38,741 nucleotides of DNA from Azoarcus sp. (GTDB lineage: Bacteria > Pseudomonadota > Gammaproteobacteria > Burkholderiales > Rhodocyclaceae): NCBI GenBank assembly GCA_020725025.1, contig DYFV01000051.1:1-38741 (forward strand), read 5' to 3'. Positions within the stretch are counted from its first letter, which is position 1, and the number at the start of each line of letters is the position of its first letter. The notes under the pieces were generated by a model that made no database searches, was not told the origin of the DNA, and saw only the letters and a list, made by a program, of their open reading frames with translations. Positions 33,091-38,741 of the stretch are shown here, piece by piece. Position numbers and translations under genes: made by a program.

Positions 33091-33963
33091 TCAAGCGCGT
33101 GCTTGCACCGATTCATCGGCGACGGGGTTCACGAGCATTCCGATGCGCTCGATCTCGACGCTGCAGACATCGCCGGCTTTCATGAACAGCGGCGGCTTGC
33201 GCGCCCAACCGATCCCGGCGGGGGTGCCGGTCACGATGACGTCGCCCGGCTCGAGCGTCAGTGCAACGCTCAGGGTGGAGATCAGCTCGGCGACGTCGAA
33301 GATCATGTCCGCCGTGTTTCCGTCCTGGACGATCTCGCCGTTGAGGCGTGTGACCAGGCGCAGTCCCTTGGCACCCGGAGGAAGCTCGTCGGGCGTCACG
33401 AAGACCGGTCCGAAGGCGCCGGTACCGTCGAAGTTCTTGCCGACCGTCCATTGCGGCGACAGGAACTGGAAGTCGCGGACCGAGGCTTCGTTGAAGATCG
33501 AGTAGCCGGCCACGTGATCGAGCGCCCTGTCGCGAGCGATGTGGCGCCCGCCTCTACCGATGATCACGGCGAGCTCGCCTTCGTAATCGAACTGCTCGGA
33601 CACTTTCGGGCGGATCAGCGCGTCGCCGCAGCCGATCAGGCTCGATGCGAAGCGGGGAAAGAAGGTCGGGTACTTCGGCTGCTCGTACGGACTCTCGCGG
33701 GTGTGGTCGGCGTAGTTCAGACCGACGCAGACGACCTTGGGGGGCCGGGCGACCGGCGGCAGGTGGCGGATCGACGTCGGATCGATGGCTCGACACTCGC
33801 TCAGCTTGCGGTGTGCCGCCTCCAGCGCCGCGCGACCGCCGGCAAGCAGCGAATGAAGACTACCCGGGTAGTTCGGGTCGCACGCGAGCGCGCCCGTCAA
33901 GTGGCCAGCGCGCTCGACGGCCAGACCTGCAATGCCGCCCTGCTCGAACGCAACGAATCGCAT
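33091..33963 (-). CDS. FAH-family hydrolase (acylpyruvate/fumarylpyruvate hydrolase-like)
   Basis: A 290-residue enzyme of the fumarylacetoacetate hydrolase family. The N-terminal cap is about 1-70 and the catalytic domain about 74-285. It starts with VVCVGLNYADHTRE and includes FDYEGELAVIIGRGG with metal ligands Glu128 and Glu130. The third ligand position, usually Asp in NDxSxRD, is Glu159 here (FNEASVRD). GDVIVTGTPAGIG (240-252) is typical. Relatives cleave acylpyruvates or tautomerise and decarboxylate ring-cleavage products; pyruvate would be one product. It is the first gene of the block, with AGGAGAG before its ATG, and directly downstream of the regulated promoter. Confidence 0.9.
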   Translation of the reverse strand: MRFVAFEQGGIAGLAVERAGHLTGALACDPNYPGSLHSLLAGGRAALEAAHRKLSECRAIDPTSIRHLPPVARPPKVVCVGLNYADHTRESPYEQPKYPTFFPRFASSLIGCGDALIRPKVSEQFDYEGELAVIIGRGGRHIARDRALDHVAGYSIFNEASVRDFQFLSPQWTVGKNFDGTGAFGPVFVTPDELPPGAKGLRLVTRLNGEIVQDGNTADMIFDVAELISTLSVALTLEPGDVIVTGTPAGIGWARKPPLFMKAGDVCSVEIERIGMLVNPVADESVQARA

Positions 33964-34000
33964 GGCTCTCTCCTGTTGTGGTTGGGGCTGTTGCTTGAAT

Positions 34001-34077
34001 CGGTACGGTACGGTACCGTTTCATGTAAGTTATGCCCTGTTGCGCCACCTGTCAAGGCTTTTCTTGATCCAGGTCAA
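34001..34077 (-). promoter_or_regulatory. Promoter of the catabolic block with TetR-type operator and FNR-like box
   Basis: On the minus strand a perfect -35 TTGACA (34050-34055) is followed after 17 bases by a weak -10 TAACTT (34027-34032). Just beyond, three CGGTA repeats end in the palindrome ACGGTACCGT (34001-34019). A repressor there would block transcription; the divergent TetR protein is the obvious candidate. Upstream of the -35, TTGATCCAGGTCAA (34064-34077) differs at one base from the FNR/DNR consensus TTGAT-N4-ATCAA. The rest of the 304-base gap 33964-34267 holds the FAH ribosome-binding site and presumably the tetR promoter, which I cannot pinpoint. Confidence 0.55.
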
Positions 34078-34267
34078 CCCGGAGCGCGCAATTGGTCTTC
34101 TCGAAAGCGGTCTGGTCGAGCGACCCGCGGCGTCTGCGGCGAAACGCGGCCCCGAAGCGCGACGTTCGATCCTGCGTTGCGCGAAGCGAACACGTGTGCC
34201 TCCCGGATGACGGCGCGCTGCCTCGTGCCCCGGATGCAACGCACCTTCATGGGATATCATCTGCCGC

Positions 34268-34876
34268 ATGAAACAGCGAGAACGTAAGCGAGACGCCATC
34301 CTTTCTGCCGCAGCCGATTTGTTTCTCGAGAGCGGATACAGCGGCGTCAGCGTCGACGCGGTGATTGCGAAGGTCGGCGGTTCGAAGCGAACCCTCTATT
34401 CGTACTTCGGCGACAAGGACGGTCTTTTCTCGGAAATCGTGCTGCGCCTGTGCGCGGAGATCGTGTCCCCGCTCACCGAACTGAATCTGAAAGGCATGCC
34501 CCTTCGCGAGGCGCTCGAGTTGATCGCACGCACGTTCTTCGACGTCGTGCTCGCTCCGCGTACCCTGGCCCTGCACCGGCTCGTGGTGGCCGAAGCACCG
34601 AGAGCGCCCGAGCTCGCGCGGACTTTTTTTGCCGCAGCGCCCGCCACCTCGTACCGCTGCCTCGAGGAGTACTTCAAGTGGGCCGAGGGCGCCGGACTGG
34701 TCACTCCCGGGAACGCATACAGGCGATCAGCCATCTTTCTCGACGCGCTGACGGCCGACTTCCAGTTGCGCTGTCTTCTGGGCCTGATGGAGACCCCCAC
34801 CCAGGAGGAACGACAAAGCCTGACGAACGAGGCCGTCACGATATTCATGAAGGGTATCGCGGTCGACGCCGGCTGA
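34268..34876 (+). CDS. TetR-family regulator (AefR-like C-terminal domain)
   Basis: A 202-residue regulator. The N-terminal HTH (residues about 8-52) shows ILSAAADLFLESGYSGVSVD and SKRTLYSYFGDKDGLF. The C-terminal ligand domain (about 75-195) resembles the AefR-like TetR group, with LHRLVVAEAPRAPELARTFF. It is the only regulator at this end of the locus and is divergent from the FAH gene. It is therefore the likely repressor of the block, with a block substrate or intermediate as inducer. The CGGTA repeats at 34001-34019 are the best operator candidate. They are far (about 250 bases) from its own start, so autoregulation is less certain. Confidence 0.9.
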   Translation: MKQRERKRDAILSAAADLFLESGYSGVSVDAVIAKVGGSKRTLYSYFGDKDGLFSEIVLRLCAEIVSPLTELNLKGMPLREALELIARTFFDVVLAPRTLALHRLVVAEAPRAPELARTFFAAAPATSYRCLEEYFKWAEGAGLVTPGNAYRRSAIFLDALTADFQLRCLLGLMETPTQEERQSLTNEAVTIFMKGIAVDAG

Positions 34877-34963
34877 ATCGCTCTCGAGGCCGTCCGGCAG
34901 GTTTCAGTGCGCCCCGGCCGTTCGAATGACGGCGGTGCGGGATGAACAAGCGACCGAAGCCGG

Positions 34964-34980
34964 CCGACAACGGTTGTCGG
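34964..34980. other. Hairpin downstream of tetR
   Basis: CCGACAAC-G-GTTGTCGG is a perfect inverted repeat with 8-bp arms, 88 bases after the tetR stop, in the 298-base gap before the convergent pyc gene. It may be the tetR terminator, but it has no T-run. The rest of 34877-35089 shows only imperfect GCCGAAGGGC-type repeats and no supportable gene. Confidence 0.35.
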
Positions 34981-35089
34981 ATTGCCGGAAGCCGAAGGGC
35001 CGGCATGCCCCCAGGAAGTCCAGCTGGCTGGCTGTTCGGTAGCCCGAAGGGCATGGTTCACAGTCAGCCGGTCCTCTGCAGGAAGCGTC

Positions 35090-35120
35090 AAAAAAAAAAG
35101 CCCGGGACGCGAAGTCCCGG
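35090..35120 (-). terminator. Rho-independent terminator of pyc
   Basis: On the minus strand CCGGGAC-TTCGC-GTCCCGG (35102-35120) is followed by GC and ten T residues (35090-35099). This is a textbook intrinsic terminator, 57 bases after the pyc stop and the strongest one in the window. Confidence 0.93.
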
Positions 35121-35176
35121 ACCGGAAGCGCTCGGGAGAGCGCCAGGGGTAGAACGCGGTATGCGGATCCGGCCGC

Positions 35177-38100
35177 TTACTGCAACTCGACCAGCAAATC
35201 CTTTGCGGCGACCTTGTCACCCGGCTTCACGAAGACCGCCTTGACGACGCCGTCGCGCTCGGCGGTGAGCGCCGTTTCCATCTTCATCGCCTCGATCGAC
35301 ACGAGCGGCGTGCCGCGAGCGATCTTCTGCCCGACATGCACCGCGACCGTGACGACCGCCCCGGGCATCGGCGCACCGACGTGGTTGGGGTTGGCCTCGT
35401 CGATCTTCGGGTGGCGGCGCCCGGTCGGCGCGGCGCCCGCCTTGGGGATGCGCTGCAGGCGCGGCTGGCCGTTGAGCTCGAAGAAGACCTTGACACGCCC
35501 CTCCTCGTCCGGCGTGTCGCTGCTGCCGGTCTGGCGCACGATGAGGCGCTTGCCGCGCTCGATGTCTACGCTGATCTCCTCGCGGTCTCTGAGGCCATAG
35601 AAGAAGACCGGCGTGGGCAACAGCGAGACGTCGCCGAAGCGTGCGCGGTGGGCAGCGTAGTCCTTGAAAAGCTTGGGGTACATCAACCACGAGGCAAGAT
35701 CGGTGTCGGAGACCCGGCGCCCGGTGGCGGCTTCGGCCTCGGCACGCGCGGCGTCGAGGTCGACGGCGGGCAGGAAGTCTCCCGCGCGCCCGGCGAGCGG
35801 GGCGGCGCCTTTCAGGACCTTGCGTTCGAGCTCCTTCGGGAAGCCGTCGGGCGGGAAACCCAGTTCGCCGCGGAAGAGGGAGACGACCGAATCGGGGAAG
35901 GCGATCTCCTTGGCGGGGTCCGTGACTTCCTCGGGTGTGAGGTCGTTGGCGACCATGAAGAGCGCCATGTCGCCGACTACCTTGGAGGTCGGGGTGACCT
36001 TGACGATGTCGCCGAAGAGGCGGTTCACGTCCGCGTAGGCCTGCGAGACCTCGGGCCAGCGGTGCTCGAGGCCCATCGCGCGGGCCTGTTCGCGCAGGTT
36101 GGTGTATTGGCCGCCGGGCATCTCGTGCTTGTACACGTCCGAGGTGCCGCTGCGGATGTCGGCCTCGAAAGGCGCATAGGCACGGCGCACGCCTTCCCAG
36201 TAGTGCGACAGCGACTGCATCGCCTCGAGGTCGAGCCCCGTGTCGCGCTCCGAGCCTGCAACAGCCCTGGCGATCGATCCGAGGTTGGGCTGCGAGGTGA
36301 GTCCGCTCATCGCGTCCATTGCGCCGTCGACGGCATCGACGCCCGCTTCGATCGCGGCCAGCACGCTCGCGGCGGCGATGCCCGAGGTGTCGTGCGTGTG
36401 GAAGTGGATCGGCAAACCGACTTCTTCCTTCAGTGCCTTCACCAGCGCCCGCGCGGCGCGCGGTCTGCACACGCCGGCCATGTCTTTGACGCCGAGGATG
36501 TGGGCGCCGGCCTTCTCGAGTTGCCTGGCGAGGTCGACGTAGTACCTCAGGTCGTACTTCGGGCGACTCGCGTCGAAGATGTCGCCGGTATAGCAGATCG
36601 TGCCTTCGCACAAGGCGCCTGCTTCATTCACGGCGTCCATCGCGACGCGCATGTTGTCGATCCAGTTGAGCGAATCGAACACACGGAAGACGTCGATGCC
36701 CTCCTTCGCCGCTTGCTCGACGAAGTAGCGCACGACGTTGTCGGAATAGTTGGTGTAGCCGACGGCATTCGAGGCGCGAAGCAGCATCTGGAACAGCACG
36801 TTGGGCACGGCGGCTCGCAATCGCGCGAGGCGCTCCCACGGGTCCTCCTTGAGGAAGCGCAGCGCGACGTCGAACGTCGCTCCGCCCCAGCATTCGAGCG
36901 AGAAGAGCTGCGGCACGAGGCGGGCGTAGTGCGGCGCGATCTCGAGCATGTCGCGCGTGCGCATGCGAGTGGCGAAGAGCGACTGGTGGGCGTCGCGCAT
37001 CGTAGTGTCGGTGAGCAGCACGCGTGGCTCGTTCTTCATCCACTGCGCGAAGCCGGCCGGGCCCAGTGCCTTTAGGCGGTCGCGCGTGCCCGCGGGCGGC
37101 GGCACCGAGAGATCGACCTGCGGCTTCACGGGCTTGGCGAGCGGCCCCTTGGGGGCCTCGCGGCCGGCCATCTCGGGGTTGCCGTTGACGCTGACCTCGC
37201 CGAGGAACTTGAGGAGTTTCGTGGCGCGGTCCTGGCGCTTCTGGAAGTGGAAGAGCTCGGGCGTGGTGTCGATGAAGCGCGTCGTGCATTCGCCGGACTT
37301 GAAGAGCGGATTCGCGATGACGTTCTCGAGGAACTGCAAGTTGGACGAGACGCCGCGGATGCGGAATTCGCGCAGCGCCCGGTCCATGCGCGCGATGGCC
37401 TCGTCGGGGCTGTGGGCCCAGGCGGTGACCTTCACCAGCAGCGAATCGTAGAAGGGGGTGATCACCGCGCCGGTGTAGGCCGTACCGCCGTCCAGGCGCA
37501 GGCCGAAGCCGGCCGCGCTGCGGTAGGCGGTGATTCGGCCGTAGTCGGGGGTGAAGCCGTTCTCCGGGTCTTCGGTGGTGACGCGGCACTGCAGCGCGTG
37601 CCCGTTGAGGCGGATGTCCTCCTGCGCCGGTACGAAGGAATCGGCCTCACCGATGCGGGCGCCCTCGGAGACGCGGATCTGCGCCTTGACGATGTCGACC
37701 CCGGTGACCTCCTCGGTGACCGTATGCTCGACCTGGATGCGGGGATTCACCTCGATGAAGTAGAAGGCGCCGGTGTCGGCGTCCATGAGGAATTCCACCG
37801 TGCCGGCGTGGGTGTAGTGCGCGGCACGGCACAGCTTCAGCGCGGCCTCGCACAGTTCGTTGCGGCGGGCTTCATCCAGATAGGGGGCGGGGGCGCGTTC
37901 GACGACCTTCTGGTTGCGGCGCTGCACCGAGCAGTCCCGCTCGAAGAGATGGACGAGATTACCGTGCGTGTCGCCGAGCACCTGCACCTCCACGTGGCGG
38001 GCGCGGCGCACGAGCTTCTCGAGATACACCTCGTCGTTGCCGAAGGCGGCGAGTGCTTCGCGGCGGGCGACCTCCAGCAGGCCCGGGAGCTCCTCCTCGC

Positions 38101-38626
38101 TCTCGATCGCGCGCATGCCGCGGCCACCGCCGCCCCAGCTCGCCTTGAGCATCAGCGGGTAGCCCACTTCGCGCGCGAGGCGCTTCACCTCATCCAGATC
38201 GCGCGGCAGGGCGCCGGTGGCGGGCACGACCGGTACGCCGGCGGCGACCGCGAGCTTACGCGCGGCGACCTTGTTGCCAAGGTCGCGCATCACCTGCGGC
38301 TGCGGGCCGATGAAGACGATGCCGGCGGCAGCGCAAGCCTCGGCGAACTCCGGGTTCTCGGAGAGGAAGCCGTAGCCGGGGTGGATCGCATCGACCTTCG
38401 CCTCCTTCGCAACCCGGATGATGTCCGGAATATCGAGGTAGGCGGCGATGGGTTTCCGGCCGTTGCCGACAAGGTAGGACTCGTCGGCCTTGAAGCGGTG
38501 CAGCGCGAAGCGGTCCTCGTTGGCGTAGATCGCCACCGTGCGGATACCCATCTCGCTCGCTGCGCGGAAGACGCGGATAGCGATTTCCGATCGATTGGCG
38601 ACAAGGATGCTGCGGATCTGCGTCAT
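35177..38626 (-). CDS. pyc: Pyruvate carboxylase, single-chain
   Basis: A 1149-residue biotin enzyme converting pyruvate, bicarbonate and ATP to oxaloacetate, the anaplerotic step. The N-terminal biotin carboxylase (about 1-455) begins IRSILVANRSEIAIRVFRAA and carries the ATP-grasp KASWGGGGRGMR loop. The carboxyltransferase domain (about 530-830) starts near LLTDTTMRDAHQSLFATRMR and contains the HFHTHDTSG metal site. A connecting domain and the biotin carboxyl carrier domain follow, with biotinylated Lys1115 in EAMKMET, 34 residues from the end. All domains are complete and in one chain of usual length. The ATG at 38626 begins the conserved N-terminus; an open frame 20 codons longer is not needed. 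It is transcribed alone or after the gene ending at 38683. Confidence 0.96.
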   Translation of the reverse strand: MTQIRSILVANRSEIAIRVFRAASEMGIRTVAIYANEDRFALHRFKADESYLVGNGRKPIAAYLDIPDIIRVAKEAKVDAIHPGYGFLSENPEFAEACAAAGIVFIGPQPQVMRDLGNKVAARKLAVAAGVPVVPATGALPRDLDEVKRLAREVGYPLMLKASWGGGGRGMRAIESEEELPGLLEVARREALAAFGNDEVYLEKLVRRARHVEVQVLGDTHGNLVHLFERDCSVQRRNQKVVERAPAPYLDEARRNELCEAALKLCRAAHYTHAGTVEFLMDADTGAFYFIEVNPRIQVEHTVTEEVTGVDIVKAQIRVSEGARIGEADSFVPAQEDIRLNGHALQCRVTTEDPENGFTPDYGRITAYRSAAGFGLRLDGGTAYTGAVITPFYDSLLVKVTAWAHSPDEAIARMDRALREFRIRGVSSNLQFLENVIANPLFKSGECTTRFIDTTPELFHFQKRQDRATKLLKFLGEVSVNGNPEMAGREAPKGPLAKPVKPQVDLSVPPPAGTRDRLKALGPAGFAQWMKNEPRVLLTDTTMRDAHQSLFATRMRTRDMLEIAPHYARLVPQLFSLECWGGATFDVALRFLKEDPWERLARLRAAVPNVLFQMLLRASNAVGYTNYSDNVVRYFVEQAAKEGIDVFRVFDSLNWIDNMRVAMDAVNEAGALCEGTICYTGDIFDASRPKYDLRYYVDLARQLEKAGAHILGVKDMAGVCRPRAARALVKALKEEVGLPIHFHTHDTSGIAAASVLAAIEAGVDAVDGAMDAMSGLTSQPNLGSIARAVAGSERDTGLDLEAMQSLSHYWEGVRRAYAPFEADIRSGTSDVYKHEMPGGQYTNLREQARAMGLEHRWPEVSQAYADVNRLFGDIVKVTPTSKVVGDMALFMVANDLTPEEVTDPAKEIAFPDSVVSLFRGELGFPPDGFPKELERKVLKGAAPLAGRAGDFLPAVDLDAARAEAEAATGRRVSDTDLASWLMYPKLFKDYAAHRARFGDVSLLPTPVFFYGLRDREEISVDIERGKRLIVRQTGSSDTPDEEGRVKVFFELNGQPRLQRIPKAGAAPTGRRHPKIDEANPNHVGAPMPGAVVTVAVHVGQKIARGTPLVSIEAMKMETALTAERDGVVKAVFVKPGDKVAAKDLLVELQ

Positions 38627-38682
38627 ATCGGTGCCCTGCTCTCGTAAATTTCGTCGTCGGGAAACAAAGTGCTGTTGCCGGA

Positions 38683-38741
38683 TCAAGCCTCCAGCGCCTT
38701 CACGTGCCCGATCACCTCGGCGATGGCCGCCTGCGCGCTGC
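38683..38741 (-). CDS. C-terminal end of an unidentified protein (truncated by window edge)
   Basis: A minus-strand frame entering from the right edge ends with TGA at 38683-38685 and encodes SAQAAIAEVIGHVKALEA. The stop lies 56 bases before the pyc start on the same strand, so it may be the upstream gene of the same operon. The fragment is too short to identify. Confidence 0.5.
   Translation of the reverse strand, partial: SAQAAIAEVIGHVKALEA

Noticed and set aside
34964..35060. GCCGAAGGGC-type repeats and CCAGCTGG palindrome downstream of tetR as a REP or mobile element end
   Set aside because: The copies are short and imperfect and do not form a consistent unit; no flanking duplication is visible.

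Overview
The window is GC-rich, densely coded bacterial chromosome. The gene set suggests a free-living, nutritionally versatile proteobacterium, most likely a betaproteobacterium of the Azoarcus/Thauera/Burkholderiales kind. It includes single-chain pyruvate carboxylase, type B PutA, a TRAP transporter, TonB receptors with Fur boxes and a GAF-GAF-GGDEF-EAL protein. The taxon is an inference from gene content and style; no rRNA or tRNA gene is visible. I see no phage, insertion sequence or CRISPR array. One REP-like palindromic element interrupts an operon.

Layout. (1) 1-2646: the tail of an unidentified gene, a hairpin, and a cyclic-di-GMP phosphodiesterase with a degenerate GGDEF domain. 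(2) 2701-12188, minus strand: an uptake block with two paralogous TonB-dependent siderophore-type receptors, each behind a promoter with a Fur-like box. Overlapping genes follow for a peptide/nickel-type ABC importer: binding protein, two permeases and a fused double ATPase. Together they look like an outer-to-inner-membrane route for an iron- or metal-chelate. (3) 12408-15211: a small conserved hypothetical gene, then a divergent pair of a flavin-binding PNPOx-like protein and a MocR/PdxR-type regulator sharing an inverted-repeat box. (4) 15477-21316, minus strand: proline catabolism, with putA and putP preceded by a membrane-anchored ABM-domain protein. (5) 21413-24146: a YcaC-like hydrolase and a pirin, with a divergent LysR regulator over a short palindromic operator candidate.

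(6) 24248-34876 is the most interesting region: eleven minus-strand genes with a divergent TetR regulator. In transcription order they are an FAH-family hydrolase, a hydroxynitrile-lyase-like cupin, a two-domain extradiol-type VOC enzyme, a RutE-like malonic semialdehyde reductase, a TRAP transporter (DctP lipoprotein, DctQ, DctM), a YciI-like protein, an NTF2/SnoaL-like protein, an MmsA-type semialdehyde dehydrogenase and a Tsx-like outer-membrane channel. This reads as a complete catabolic unit: outer-membrane entry, high-affinity uptake, ring or C-C cleavage, hydrolysis, then disposal of a C3 semialdehyde. I do not recognise it as a named pathway. The leading promoter has a consensus -35 box, an FNR-like box just upstream and CGGTA repeats just downstream of the -10.

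(7) 35090-38741: pyruvate carboxylase with a strong terminator, and the end of another minus-strand gene.
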